Positions 1 through 9,951 of a stretch of DNA of 48,220 nt are shown here, piece after piece. The notes below the pieces were generated by a model. That model made no database searches. It was given only the letters and a program-made list of their open reading frames with translations, and was not told the origin of the DNA. Origin of the DNA: an uncultured Pseudomonadota bacterium (GTDB taxonomy: Bacteria > Pseudomonadota > Alphaproteobacteria > RF32 > CAG-239); assembly GCA_949286215.1 (NCBI GenBank), contig CASDYX010000011.1:1-48220 (forward strand), written 5' to 3'. How positions within the stretch are numbered: the first letter of the stretch is position 1; each line of letters starts with the position of its first letter. Both the position numbers and the translations under genes were made by a program.

Positions 1-9
1 CTTTCTCAT
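1..9 (-). CDS. Start of a truncated minus-strand gene
   Basis: Only the first three codons (Met-Arg-Lys) are inside the window. An ATG on the minus strand at 9-7 is preceded by AGAGG with a 6-base spacer, a good ribosome binding site. It lies about 100 bases downstream of ftsK on the same strand. In many alphaproteobacteria the gene after ftsK is the lipoprotein carrier lolA, so lolA is a guess from context only. No protein sequence supports it. Confidence 0.45.
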
Positions 10-109
10 AGCACACCTCTTCTCATTCTGAGAATAAGTTATAGACAATAATTATTAATATATTATCACTTTTTTGTACAAATGACAATATTTTTTGAAA
101 GATATAAGG

Positions 110-2470
110 CTACAAGACTTCACGTCTTCCCACATGGTCAGCCGCCGAAATCAAACCTTCTTGTTCCATACGGTCAATAAGCGATGCGGCTCGGTTATAG
201 CCGATTCTCAGCTTGCGTTGAATATAGCTGGTTGAAGCTTTTTTATCCTGTTGAACAATCGCCACTGCTTGAGCATATAAGTCATCATCACCGCCGCCGC
301 CAAATTCACCTTTATCAAACACGGCGCCACTATCTTTTTCGTTGAGTTCTCCGGCAGTAACGGCTTCCACATATTCAGGCTCTTTTTGCGATTTAATAAA
401 TTCAACCACACCTTCAATTTCGGCATCACTGGCAAAAGCACCGTGAATACGAATAGGACGCAAACCGGCCGGCATATAAAGCATATCACCTTTACCGAGC
501 AATTGTTCGGCACCCTGCTCTCCCAAAATCGTCCGGCTATCGATTTTTGAAGTAACTTGGAACGAAATACGGGTCGGGAAGTTAGCCTTAATCGTACCGG
601 TAATAACATCAACGGACGGACGTTGGGTTGACATAATCAAGTGCAAACCGGCAGCACGCGCCATTTGCGCCAAACGCTGAATTGCCGCTTCAACTTCTTT
701 TCCGGCAACAAGCATTAAATCGGCCATTTCATCAACCACAATAACGATATACGGCAACGGTGTCAAATCAAGCTCTTGTTCTTCATAAATCGGTTTTCCG
801 GTTTCGCTGTCAAATCCGGTTTGTACCGTTCTTTTGACTGATTTTCCGCTGGCTCTGAGCTCGGCTAATTTTTGGTTATAGCCGGCAATATTTCGAACAT
901 TGAGCTGAGCCATAGCCCGATAACGATCTTCCATTTCTTTAACCGCCCATTTAAGACCGACCACCGCCTTAGCCGGATCGGTAATAACCGGCGTTAACAA
1001 ATGCGGAATTCCGTTATACATAGAAAACTCGAGCATTTTCGGGTCAATCATGATGAGTTTACATTCATCAGGACGCATTCTAAACAGCAAAGACAAAATC
1101 ATCGAGTTAACACCGACCGACTTACCCGAACCGGTAGTACCGGCAACCAACAAGTGCGGCATCTTACTCAAATCGGCATAAACATCTTTACCACCGATAT
1201 CCTTACCCAAAACCACGTTAAGTTCATTTTTGGAATTCATAAAATCAGGGTCTTCAAACAAATCACGCAACCAAACAGTTTCGCGATTTTTGTTTGGCAA
1301 CTCAATACCGATTGTATTGCACCCCGGCACCACGGCAATACGCACCGAAATCACCGACATTGAGCGGGCAATATCATCGGCCAAACCAATAACGCGAGCT
1401 GATTTTGTTCCCGGAGCAGGCTCTAATTCATATAAAGTAACCACCGGACCGGGGCGAACTTTCACGATTTTTCCATTCACACCGAATTCTTGCAATACGT
1501 TTTCCAAATCTCTGGCAATAGCGTCTAATTCTTCCTTGTTAACCTTATTTCCACCGGTATCTTTCGGACGTTTCAACAAGTCAATACTCGGGCGTTGGTA
1601 GCCGTCATCCGCATTATCAAATTTTTTATCAGCAGAAGACTTGGACGCAACTTCTTTTTTCTTAACATTTGCTTTTTTAGGTTCTTCAGAAGTTGCAATT
1701 TGTCTTTCTCCAAACCCCGGTTCAATCCGCTCATACGATTCCTTATCTTTTTTAGACTTTTTCTCTTTTTTAGCTTTTTGAGGAATATCCTCTTCTTCAT
1801 TGTCATTTTCTTTATCCAAATGGAAGTTAAACTTATTTCTCCATCCAAACATCACTTTAAAGGCTCTAACCAAAGCTAATACAGCCCCAAAAACAGCCAA
1901 AGAAATACTCTTTCCGAGCCAAGCCCAAGATTTATAGGTAATACCAAGAGCAAAATCAAAAGCCAAAATACTCAAAATTAACAATAATGCGCCAACCCAC
2001 ACCTGCGCATAACCATATGTATAAATAAGATTAACAAAGCTCAAAATATGGCGGCTCCAAAATTTTCCCATAAAACCGCCCATTTCAAAAGCACCCATCC
2101 AAGAAGGCAACAAGCTCAAGAAAGCAGCAAAGGTATTAAAGCCTATAATCCAAGCAAAAAACCGAGCATAAGGACTAAAAAACTCTCTTTGGCGCACCAA
2201 ATCATATCCCCATTTCAAGGGAATAATCAAAAATACCGGAGCAGCTAAACCGAGCCCCACAAGGGCGCAATCAGCCAAATAAGCCCCGATTTTTCCTAAA
2301 TAGTTTTGAATAGGAAAGGCATTAATCGCGTTAGCACCGCTATCGGCCGTATGATAAGAGCAGATAGCCCCCAACACAAACAAACAAAACAAAAAGAGAG
2401 CTAAGCCGAGCACTCTTTCACTCCATTTACGCAACCAAGATTTTTGCTTTTTTACCTTTTTTTTAGCCAT
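110..2470 (-). CDS. ftsK: DNA translocase FtsK
   Basis: Septum-anchored DNA pump that clears chromosome ends at division and activates XerCD recombination at dif. The 786-residue protein has four or five hydrophobic segments in the first ~210 residues, then a short Lys/Glu-rich linker (~215-300) and a RecA-like motor. The Walker A motif GTTGSGKS is near residue 445 and the Walker B segment with VVDEMADL near 572. The last ~65 residues form the winged-helix gamma domain that reads KOPS. The linker is short compared with E. coli FtsK, as is usual in alphaproteobacteria. The ATG at 2470 follows AGGTGAG. It is divergent from fabD, and xerD is in the same window. Confidence 0.96.
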   Translation of the reverse strand: MAKKKVKKQKSWLRKWSERVLGLALFLFCLFVLGAICSYHTADSGANAINAFPIQNYLGKIGAYLADCALVGLGLAAPVFLIIPLKWGYDLVRQREFFSPYARFFAWIIGFNTFAAFLSLLPSWMGAFEMGGFMGKFWSRHILSFVNLIYTYGYAQVWVGALLLILSILAFDFALGITYKSWAWLGKSISLAVFGAVLALVRAFKVMFGWRNKFNFHLDKENDNEEEDIPQKAKKEKKSKKDKESYERIEPGFGERQIATSEEPKKANVKKKEVASKSSADKKFDNADDGYQRPSIDLLKRPKDTGGNKVNKEELDAIARDLENVLQEFGVNGKIVKVRPGPVVTLYELEPAPGTKSARVIGLADDIARSMSVISVRIAVVPGCNTIGIELPNKNRETVWLRDLFEDPDFMNSKNELNVVLGKDIGGKDVYADLSKMPHLLVAGTTGSGKSVGVNSMILSLLFRMRPDECKLIMIDPKMLEFSMYNGIPHLLTPVITDPAKAVVGLKWAVKEMEDRYRAMAQLNVRNIAGYNQKLAELRASGKSVKRTVQTGFDSETGKPIYEEQELDLTPLPYIVIVVDEMADLMLVAGKEVEAAIQRLAQMARAAGLHLIMSTQRPSVDVITGTIKANFPTRISFQVTSKIDSRTILGEQGAEQLLGKGDMLYMPAGLRPIRIHGAFASDAEIEGVVEFIKSQKEPEYVEAVTAGELNEKDSGAVFDKGEFGGGGDDDLYAQAVAIVQQDKKASTSYIQRKLRIGYNRAASLIDRMEQEGLISAADHVGRREVL

Positions 2471-2572
2471 TTAACTCACCTGTAAATCTAAAAATTGAGA
2501 GCATTATAAAAGAAAATAATCAACAGATTATTAATTTATTTGGAGGAATTCTGACTAAATGGTCATTAAAAC

Positions 2573-2600
2573 TTGACTTTTGCGCGAAAAAAGCTAAATC
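2573..2600 (+). promoter_or_regulatory. Probable fabD promoter
   Basis: TTGACT at 2573-2578 and TAAATC at 2595-2600 are separated by 16 bases in the ftsK/fabD divergent intergenic region. The -35 is good and the -10 is only moderate. It would start transcription about 30 bases before the fabD ATG. Confidence 0.45.
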
Positions 2601-2637
2601 TGAAATCCGAAGACTAATAACAACAGAGGTTTTTTAC

Positions 2638-3582
2638 ATGAAATATACCTTCGTATTCCCGGGCCAGGGTTCACAATTTGTCGGCATGGGAAAAGAATTG
2701 GCAGATAACTTTAAGTCTGCAAAAGACGTCTTCCAAGAAGTCAACGAAGCCATCTCACAAGATTTATTCAAATTAATGGTTGAAGGACCGGAACATGAGC
2801 TCACCTTAACGGCAAATGCTCAACCGGCTCTTATGGCACATTCTATGGCCGTTGTTCGCGTCTTGGAAAAAGATTTTGGTATCAAACTAAAAGACAAGGC
2901 AAGTTTTGTCGCCGGTCACTCTCTTGGTGAATATTCCGCCGCTTGCGCAGCCGGAGTATTTTCATTAAGCGACACGGCCAAATTGCTCCGCACTCGTGGA
3001 GAAGCCATGCAACAAGCCGTTCCGGTCGGAGTTGGCGGTATGGCAGCCGTTATCGGTGTTTCTTACCAAGATGTTCAAGCCTTAGCTGAAGCCTGCAGTG
3101 ATGAAAACACAATCTGCGTTGCCGCAAACGACAATGCCGATGGTCAAGTTGTTTTATCAGGCCACATGAAAGCCATTGAAAAAGCCGTTGAAATCGCTTC
3201 TGAATTTGGCGCCAAACGCTGTATCAAACTTCCCGTTAGCGCTCCATTCCACAGCCCATTGATGAAACCGGCTGCCGAAGTAATGGCCAAAGCCTTATCA
3301 GAAGTTAAAGCCAACCGCGCTGAAATTCCTTTAATCGCCAACGTATTAGCCACATCTATTCAAGACGAAAAAGAAATCGTCAAACACTTGGTAGAGCAAG
3401 TTACCGGCTCTGTTCGTTGGAGAGAAAGTGTAAATTATATGTCCGAACAAGGTGTTACGGATGTTGTTGAGTTAGGAGCAGGAAAAGTCCTCTCCGGTAT
3501 TATTAAACGCGGACACAAAGAGATGAACGCACTATCAGTTGGTTCTGTCGCCGAGATAGAAGCACTGGCAAAAGATTTATAA
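2638..3582 (+). CDS. fabD: Malonyl-CoA:ACP transacylase FabD
   Basis: Transfers malonyl from CoA to acyl carrier protein, supplying type II fatty acid synthesis in the cytoplasm. At 314 residues it has the family length. It opens with the FPGQGSQ motif, has the nucleophile elbow GHSLGEYSA near residue 94, and the catalytic histidine in APFHSPLM near residue 203. The ATG at 2638 is preceded by AGAGG. It is followed 22 bases later by fabG, so the two form an operon. The acpP and fabF genes that normally continue this operon are not here; a terminator-like hairpin follows fabG. Confidence 0.96.
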   Translation: MKYTFVFPGQGSQFVGMGKELADNFKSAKDVFQEVNEAISQDLFKLMVEGPEHELTLTANAQPALMAHSMAVVRVLEKDFGIKLKDKASFVAGHSLGEYSAACAAGVFSLSDTAKLLRTRGEAMQQAVPVGVGGMAAVIGVSYQDVQALAEACSDENTICVAANDNADGQVVLSGHMKAIEKAVEIASEFGAKRCIKLPVSAPFHSPLMKPAAEVMAKALSEVKANRAEIPLIANVLATSIQDEKEIVKHLVEQVTGSVRWRESVNYMSEQGVTDVVELGAGKVLSGIIKRGHKEMNALSVGSVAEIEALAKDL

Positions 3583-3604
3583 TAACCCAAAGAAAGGATT
3601 CAAA

Positions 3605-4342
3605 ATGTTTGAATTACACGATAAAGTAGCTTTGATAACCGGTGCAGCCGGCGGTCTTGGTGATAAAATTGCCCGCACTTTGCACAAACAAGGTGCAACC
3701 TTGGCTTTGACCGATATGCGCGCTGAGCCGATGGAAAAATTAAAAGCCGAATTAGGTGACAGAGTAGAAATTTTCACTGCTAACTTGACCAATCCGGAAG
3801 ATGTTAAAAATTTGGTATCTCAAGTTGAAGAAAAATTAGGCCGTATTGATATTTTGGTAAACAACGCCGGCTTAACCAGAGATAATCTTTTCATCCGCAT
3901 GAGCGATGAAGATTGGCAATTAGTATTAGACGTTAACCTTTCTGCCGGTTTCAAATTAGCCAAAGCTGCAGTCAGAGGTATGATGAAACGTCGTTTTGGT
4001 CGTATTATCGGTATTGCTTCTGTTGTTGGTGTAACCGGAAACGCCGGACAAGCTAACTACTCAGCCTCTAAAGCTGGTATGATTGCCATGAACAAATGCT
4101 TGGCACAAGAAGTTGGTTCTCGCGGTATCACCGTAAACTCCATTGCTCCTGGCTTTATTCGCACTCCGATGACCGATGTTTTGCCAGACGATGTAAAAGC
4201 CAACCTTTTGGCTAAGATTCCTGAAGGTAAACTTGGTGAAGCTCAAGATATTGCCAATGTTGTTGCTTTCTTGGCCTCTGATGAAGCTCAATACATCACC
4301 GGTCAAACCATTAACATTAATGGCGGTATGGCAATGATTTAA
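3605..4342 (+). CDS. fabG: 3-oxoacyl-ACP reductase FabG
   Basis: NADPH-dependent reduction of 3-oxoacyl-ACP, the first reductive step of the fatty-acid elongation cycle. It is a 245-residue short-chain dehydrogenase. The cofactor loop TGAAGGLG is near residue 12, NNAG near 87, and the catalytic Ser-Tyr-Lys is given by IGIASVVG (~138) and YSASK (~152-156). It ends with the family-typical NINGGMAMI. AGAAAGG precedes the ATG. It is co-transcribed with fabD. Confidence 0.96.
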   Translation: MFELHDKVALITGAAGGLGDKIARTLHKQGATLALTDMRAEPMEKLKAELGDRVEIFTANLTNPEDVKNLVSQVEEKLGRIDILVNNAGLTRDNLFIRMSDEDWQLVLDVNLSAGFKLAKAAVRGMMKRRFGRIIGIASVVGVTGNAGQANYSASKAGMIAMNKCLAQEVGSRGITVNSIAPGFIRTPMTDVLPDDVKANLLAKIPEGKLGEAQDIANVVAFLASDEAQYITGQTININGGMAMI

Positions 4343-4363
4343 TTGCCCAAAGAATCAAAAAAG

Positions 4364-4396
4364 CACCTTCTGCCACCTGACAGAGGGTGTTTTTTT
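4364..4396 (+). terminator. Rho-independent terminator after fabG
   Basis: CACCTTCTG pairs with CAGAGGGTG (one G-T pair) across an 8-base loop, followed by seven T residues. It ends the fabD-fabG transcript before the expected acpP position. Confidence 0.8.
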
Positions 4397-4515
4397 ATCT
4401 CAAAAAAACATAAAACTTACGAAATCTTCATATATTTTGCATTATATGAAAAATAATAGTTTTCTTTCTAAGAAAATTAGATATAATCGGCTCAAAACAG
4501 CTAGCTAGAAATTTT

Positions 4516-5643
4516 ATGAATAAACTAAACAAATATATAATAAAACAGATAATGGTTGGTTTTCTGTTAGTGACATTCTCTCTGATGTCAATTATATGGT
4601 TAACCCAATCATTGCGTTTTGTAGAAATGGTCACCAACAAAGGTTTACCGGTTATTTTGTTCGTCAAAATGACCTCTTTGCTTATGCCCAGAATATTTGT
4701 TATTTTAGCCCCGATAGCATTATTTGTTTCCACACTTTTCGTATATAACCGTATGCTTTCTGACCGAGAACTGGTTGTTATGAAAGCCGCAGGCATTAGC
4801 CCATGGGCTTGCGCCAAAGGAGCGATGTATATCGGTTTATTTATATCTTTCTTCAACATTTATGTTAATAACATTGTTATTCCCGCAGCCGAAAAAGCCT
4901 TCAACGAGCTGGAATGGGAAGTAAAAAATGATGTATCTCACCTTATGTTTAGAGAAGGTGAATTCACCGATGTTCAGTATGGTTTAACCGTATTTATTAC
5001 CAAACACGAAAAAGATGGTTCCGTTAGTGGTATTTTGGTAAATGATGAAAGAAACCCCGATTCTAAAATGACCATATCTTCACAAAAAGGTCGAGTTATC
5101 TACACTGCAAAAGGTCCTCGCTTAATTATGGTTAACGGTGTAAGACAAGAAATCAACAAAAAAAACGGACAATTTTCATCTCTCTCTTTCAATCGTTATT
5201 CTGTTGATTTTGACACGAAAAGCCCTACGCACGAAAAAGAAACCGGTGCCAGAGAAAGATCTCTTTGGGAATTGTTAAACGCCAGAGATGACACCACCCT
5301 CACCCCCAATGAGGTTAATCGTTACATTGTTGAAGGCAACAAAAGAATTCTTATGCCTATGTATAATCTAATATTTGCTCTTATGGCTTGTACCGGCTTA
5401 TTAGTAGGCAATTTCAACCGTCGTGGCCAAGGAAAAATCATTTCAATTTCCATTATTGGTATGGTAATAGTTCAAGCCTGCGACCTTATTTTTGGTAACT
5501 TGGCAACCAAACATTTATATCTTTTACCTTTACTTTATCTCAATTTCTTGCTGCCGCTTTTTATTTGTTTTTATATGCTGCTGTTTTACAATCCGGCATT
5601 TTTCGTTCGCCGCAAAAAACCTGAGGATATGATAAATGACTAA
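4516..5643 (+). CDS. lptF: LPS export permease LptF
   Basis: Inner-membrane subunit of the LptB2FG transporter that extracts lipopolysaccharide and feeds it to the Lpt bridge. The 375-residue protein has the family layout: three transmembrane segments in the first ~120 residues, a periplasmic jellyroll (~130-260), and three segments after ~280. The N-terminal WLTQSLRFVEMV and ELVVMKAAGIS segments match LptF rather than LptG. Its last 8 bases overlap lptD, so the two are translationally coupled. The usual lptG gene between them is absent. A TATAAT at 4482-4487 may be the -10 of its promoter; the -35 is weak. Confidence 0.9.
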   Translation: MNKLNKYIIKQIMVGFLLVTFSLMSIIWLTQSLRFVEMVTNKGLPVILFVKMTSLLMPRIFVILAPIALFVSTLFVYNRMLSDRELVVMKAAGISPWACAKGAMYIGLFISFFNIYVNNIVIPAAEKAFNELEWEVKNDVSHLMFREGEFTDVQYGLTVFITKHEKDGSVSGILVNDERNPDSKMTISSQKGRVIYTAKGPRLIMVNGVRQEINKKNGQFSSLSFNRYSVDFDTKSPTHEKETGARERSLWELLNARDDTTLTPNEVNRYIVEGNKRILMPMYNLIFALMACTGLLVGNFNRRGQGKIISISIIGMVIVQACDLIFGNLATKHLYLLPLLYLNFLLPLFICFYMLLFYNPAFFVRRKKPEDMIND

Positions 5644-7915
5644 ACTCAGGCTTTCTTCATTATTTTTAAGTTGCATTTTAGCGCTCTATTCCGGAACGGC
5701 ATTAGCTGTTGAAATGAAAGAACCTGTTCCCGGAACCAAAATGAGCAAGGTCAGCCCCAAACCATATGGCAGCTTAGAGCAAAATGGGAACATAACCAAT
5801 TTTATGACCCCTGTTCCGATAGAAAGACAAACCAAAGAAATCTATTTCAGCGCCAATGAAATGGAAAACAATCAAAATCTGGAAACCATAACCGCCATTG
5901 GCGACGTCAATATTATCCGCAACGGACTTACCTTAAATGCCGATAAAGTCATCTATAATCAAAGAGATGATGTTGTTACGGCGGTTGGCAATGTTCGTAT
6001 GATTGACGCCGAAAACAATGTTGTATTTTCAGACTATGTAGTTTTGACCAATCAAATGTCACAAGGCGAGATGGAAAACATCAAAATCATCATGAAAGAT
6101 GAAAGCCGTATTGCCGCCCGCCGCGTCAGAACCTATCCGAACAACAACAAAGTCATGAACAACGCTGTTTATTCTCCTTGTGATGTTTGTGCTCTAAACC
6201 CAAATCCATTATGGCAATTAAAGGCTAGAAAAATAACTCACGATGCTGAAAGCCAAAATGTATATTATAAAGACGCCATACTTGAGGTAAAAAACATCCC
6301 TGTCTTTTACACGCCGTTTTTATCACATCCGGATCCGACTGTAAAACGTCGTTCAGGCTTTTTAATTCCGAGTTTTGGTTCCAGCAGTTATCTTGATGGT
6401 TTCTTACAACCTCACTATTTTTGGGATTTATCTCCGCACGATAACGTAACATTTTCACCGATTCTAAGCACCAATCACGGGTTAATTTTGGATGCCAATT
6501 ATAGCGGATATTTTGAAAGAGGATATTTAAGCACCCAAGGTTCCGTCATGAAAGATGATGATGACGATGAAACCAGAGGAAATTTATACGTTAAAGGTCG
6601 TTATGAGCTCAACGATTACTGGGTATCAGACATTGATTTAAACTATGTCTCCGATTCCATGTACTTAAAAGATTTATCTTTACCCAAAAAAGAAGATGCT
6701 TGGCTCACCTCAAGTGCTAAATTACAAGGATTTGATAATCGAAACTACGCATCAATAGAAGCTTATTATTACAAATTAATCAGCTACGATTTGCAAATGT
6801 TGAACGCCCAAGAGTTCAAACGCCGCAAATATGATAAGCCATATGCTCTTCCACTGATTACATACGAAAACGTCAGTGAACCCGGACAATACGGTGCTTA
6901 TTTCAAAAACACGTTTGACTTTGCTTCTGTTATGAGAGAAGAAGACGTCAGCTCACAAAGAATGACCATGATAAATTCATGGAATTTGCCTTACACCAGC
7001 CCTTATGGTGAAAAATATCGTTTAGTAGCATCTGTAAAATCTGATGCTTACTATATTGATAACTACACCAACCCCGATAATGAAAAATTCACTGGTGAAA
7101 CCGGACGTATCTTTCCGCAATTAGGCTTAGAATGGAAAATGCCTTTTGTAAAAGCCACTGACACCTCTCGTCACATTATCGAACCGGTTGTTGTTGCCGT
7201 TGCGGCCCCCAATGGTGGAAATAAAGTTGATAAAATACCAAATGAAGACAGTCAAAATTCAGACCTTGACGATATAAATGTTTTAGATATTGACCGTTAT
7301 GCCGGCTATGACCGCAATGATACCGGAAGCCGTGTCAGCTACGGATTAAATTGGAGTTCTTACGGTACCATTATGGGAAGAACCCAAGCCTTCATCGCGC
7401 AAAGCTATAACTTCAGCAATGACCATGATGAATTTGGAGCAGATGATGATGAAAATTCACACTTTAGTGACTATGTCGGACGTATCTACGCCAATCCGAA
7501 TAAATATTTGGATATGAACTATCGTTTCCGTTTTGATAAAGACGACTTAGAAATGAAATACAGTGAATTGGCTGCAAGAGTAGGTCCGGATATTTTCCAT
7601 GCATATTTCTCATATATTTATTTAAAAGAAAATGAAGAAACCATTGCCCAAAATTTAGGAGAAAGAAAAGAACTCTATACGGCCATCGGTGCCAAATTAA
7701 CCCGAGATTGGTCAATAAGCATCTATAACCGCCAAGACTTAACCAATGGCGGAAATTCACTAGAACATGGTGGTACATTGACCTATGAAGACGAATGTAT
7801 CAAAATCATTGGCGATTTACACCGTTATGATTCTTATGATCCTGAAGATGAAAACGATTTTGAATTTACAATATCATTATATCTCAAGACCTTGGGCGGT
7901 GTTGGCTCAAAATAA
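5636..7915 (+). CDS. lptD: LPS-assembly outer-membrane protein LptD
   Basis: Outer-membrane barrel that inserts lipopolysaccharide into the outer leaflet together with LptE. The 759-residue protein starts with a signal peptide ending near ALA at residue 24. An OstA/LptA-like jellyroll follows (~65-170), where repeated beta strands such as ITAIGDVNI and VTAVGNVRM are visible, then a Cys-x-x-Cys segment (SPCDVC near 180) and a long C-terminal barrel rich in alternating aromatic residues. It sits between lptF and surA, in keeping with the shared outer-membrane biogenesis role. It has several Asp/Glu-rich loops, for example a run of Asp near residue 305. Confidence 0.93.
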   Translation: MTKLRLSSLFLSCILALYSGTALAVEMKEPVPGTKMSKVSPKPYGSLEQNGNITNFMTPVPIERQTKEIYFSANEMENNQNLETITAIGDVNIIRNGLTLNADKVIYNQRDDVVTAVGNVRMIDAENNVVFSDYVVLTNQMSQGEMENIKIIMKDESRIAARRVRTYPNNNKVMNNAVYSPCDVCALNPNPLWQLKARKITHDAESQNVYYKDAILEVKNIPVFYTPFLSHPDPTVKRRSGFLIPSFGSSSYLDGFLQPHYFWDLSPHDNVTFSPILSTNHGLILDANYSGYFERGYLSTQGSVMKDDDDDETRGNLYVKGRYELNDYWVSDIDLNYVSDSMYLKDLSLPKKEDAWLTSSAKLQGFDNRNYASIEAYYYKLISYDLQMLNAQEFKRRKYDKPYALPLITYENVSEPGQYGAYFKNTFDFASVMREEDVSSQRMTMINSWNLPYTSPYGEKYRLVASVKSDAYYIDNYTNPDNEKFTGETGRIFPQLGLEWKMPFVKATDTSRHIIEPVVVAVAAPNGGNKVDKIPNEDSQNSDLDDINVLDIDRYAGYDRNDTGSRVSYGLNWSSYGTIMGRTQAFIAQSYNFSNDHDEFGADDDENSHFSDYVGRIYANPNKYLDMNYRFRFDKDDLEMKYSELAARVGPDIFHAYFSYIYLKENEETIAQNLGERKELYTAIGAKLTRDWSISIYNRQDLTNGGNSLEHGGTLTYEDECIKIIGDLHRYDSYDPEDENDFEFTISLYLKTLGGVGSK

Positions 7916-7933
7916 CAATTATGGAGAAACTTT

Positions 7934-8986
7934 ATGATTACGAGACTGATTTTAGCAATAAGTTTTACATTAATCATACAAGAAGCAAAGGCGCAATTTA
8001 TCAATCAAGCACCTCAGACAGAAGAAAAAGGTTCGGTTGTATTTAAGCAAAATTCTCCTAAAGCAGCCGCACCAACCCCAAAAAAAGAACCTCAAAAACT
8101 AGAAGAAATTCCTATTCAACTTTATGAAACCGGAGATATGAGAATTATAGCCATCGTTAATGGCGAAATGATATCTTCAACAGATATTGAACAAAGAGCC
8201 AAAGCCTTTGTAATGAACACCAAAATTCCTTTTAATACAGAGACAAAAAGGATGATAATTGCCAAGGTAATTCAATCAGCCATAGATGAAAAACTCAAAA
8301 TCCAAGAAGCTCTCAAACAAGGAATAGATATTACCGAAAAAGACATCGACCTGTCTGTAAAAAGTTTTGAATCCAGCAACAAAATTCCCGAAGGAAAATT
8401 AAAAGAATTGCTCGCCCAAAATGGTGTCAGCATGAAAGTTTTCAGAGAACAAATCAAATCTGACTTAGCTTGGATTCGCGTTGTCAGAAGACAAATGGCC
8501 ATAGACGGAGAATTAACTGATAAAGAGATAGAAGAAGGCATAAATGAATCCGCCAGAGATATGTCCACTCCCAAATACATGGTCTCAGAAATTGTCATCA
8601 AAAAGCCCAATGCCAAAAACTTAGAGGACTTAGTTGCCAATCTGCGCCGCGACCCCAGATTTGAGCTCTACGCTGCCCAATTTTCAGAAAGCCCGAGTGC
8701 CTCAAATGGTGGAAATTTAGGTTGGCTAAACGCCGGTCAACTCATCGAACCGCTAAATAGCAAGGTTTTAGCCATGAAAGATGGAGAAGTCTCTGACCCA
8801 ATCCAAATTGGCAATGATTTCTACATCTTAAAATTAGTTCAAACCTATCATCCAGAGATAGACAAGCCCAACCTACCGACAAAAGAAGAAATGCGTCGTT
8901 TTATGGAAAACAAACGTTTGGAAGAAGTCTCTGATAAGTTATTGCACAATATCAGACAAAAAGCGGTTATCGAACTAAGGAATTAA
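7934..8986 (+). CDS. surA: Periplasmic chaperone/PPIase SurA
   Basis: Periplasmic chaperone for outer-membrane proteins, including LptD, encoded just upstream. The 350 residues comprise a signal peptide (cleavage near AKA, residue 20), a SurA N-terminal helical region (~50-200) and one parvulin domain (~210-310) with FSESPSASNGGNLGWL and a VSDPI strand. One PPIase domain rather than two is common in alphaproteobacteria. The start codon follows GGAGA. The gene ends one base before rsmA, so they are in one operon. Confidence 0.9.
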   Translation: MITRLILAISFTLIIQEAKAQFINQAPQTEEKGSVVFKQNSPKAAAPTPKKEPQKLEEIPIQLYETGDMRIIAIVNGEMISSTDIEQRAKAFVMNTKIPFNTETKRMIIAKVIQSAIDEKLKIQEALKQGIDITEKDIDLSVKSFESSNKIPEGKLKELLAQNGVSMKVFREQIKSDLAWIRVVRRQMAIDGELTDKEIEEGINESARDMSTPKYMVSEIVIKKPNAKNLEDLVANLRRDPRFELYAAQFSESPSASNGGNLGWLNAGQLIEPLNSKVLAMKDGEVSDPIQIGNDFYILKLVQTYHPEIDKPNLPTKEEMRRFMENKRLEEVSDKLLHNIRQKAVIELRN

Positions 8987-8987
8987 A

Positions 8988-9839
8988 ATGACTAATCTGG
9001 CAGAAAAAATAGCATCTCTCCCCTCACTCAGAACCACTGTTGATGCCCACGGCTTAATGGCTAAAAAAAACTTAGGCCAAAACTTTCTGCTTGACCAAAA
9101 CATCACCGATAAAATTATCCGCCTAAGTTTGCAACATCAAAATCTCAAAGATTTCTCTCAAAGTTTTACTTTTGAAATCGGTCCAGGACCCGGCGGATTA
9201 ACCCGTGCGATTCTCTCAGCCAATCCTCAAGAATTAACTGTAATAGAAATGGACGAGCGCTGCATTTCCATCATGGAAGAAATCCAAGAAAAAACCGGCA
9301 ACACCTTAAAAATCATCAACGGTGACGCCCTTAAAACCGATATAAAAGAATTATCGCCCGCCCCACGCCATATTATCAGTAATCTTCCCTACAACATTTC
9401 TGTTCCTTTGCTCATCAAATGGCTCAAAGAGATTAATAATTACAGTTCTCTGACCTTAATGTTTCAAAAGGAAGTCGCCGAACGTATTATGGCGCCGATA
9501 AAAAGTAAAGACTATGGGCGCATTTCGGTATTAAGTCAGCTTCAATGTCATATTGAACACCTAATGGATTTAAGCCCGAATTGCTTTACACCGGCTCCCA
9601 AAATTTGGTCATCGGTTTTACTTTTTCGCCCCAAAGCAAATACGTTAACCTCAGAACAAATAACCAAAATCGAAAACCTGACAACTCTGGCTTTCGGACA
9701 ACGCCGCAAGATGATTCGTCAAAGCCTAAAAAGCATTTCTAATCTTGAAGATAAATGCCAACAACTAAATATTCCGCTCACTGCACGTGCTGAAGAGCTA
9801 ACACCGGAACAATTTTTAGCTCTGGCAAACATCAAATAG
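8988..9839 (+). CDS. rsmA: 16S rRNA dimethyladenosine transferase RsmA (KsgA)
   Basis: Dimethylates the two adjacent adenosines at the 3' end of 16S rRNA. The 283-residue Rossmann methyltransferase shows KKNLGQNFLLD near residue 25, the SAM loop EIGPGPGGLT near 64, the catalytic NLPYNIS near 128 and the KEVAERI segment near 160. The pdxA gene that often separates surA from rsmA is missing, and the two coding regions are one base apart. Confidence 0.95.
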   Translation: MTNLAEKIASLPSLRTTVDAHGLMAKKNLGQNFLLDQNITDKIIRLSLQHQNLKDFSQSFTFEIGPGPGGLTRAILSANPQELTVIEMDERCISIMEEIQEKTGNTLKIINGDALKTDIKELSPAPRHIISNLPYNISVPLLIKWLKEINNYSSLTLMFQKEVAERIMAPIKSKDYGRISVLSQLQCHIEHLMDLSPNCFTPAPKIWSSVLLFRPKANTLTSEQITKIENLTTLAFGQRRKMIRQSLKSISNLEDKCQQLNIPLTARAEELTPEQFLALANIK

Positions 9840-9951
9840 CTATTTTTGTCAAAATTTCTCAAAATTTTTCTTGTCTTTTATAAAAAGCTGTGCTAAATTC
9901 AAAAGCATTACAGTTACTTTTATGTCTAACAATATTTAATACTTATTATTT

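Noticed and set aside
8037..8046. GTATTTAAG near the start of surA and ACCGTATTTA in lptF (near 4986)
   Set aside because: Both match only part of the 14-bp element, lack the final AAA or the leading ACAC, and are isolated, so they were not counted as copies.
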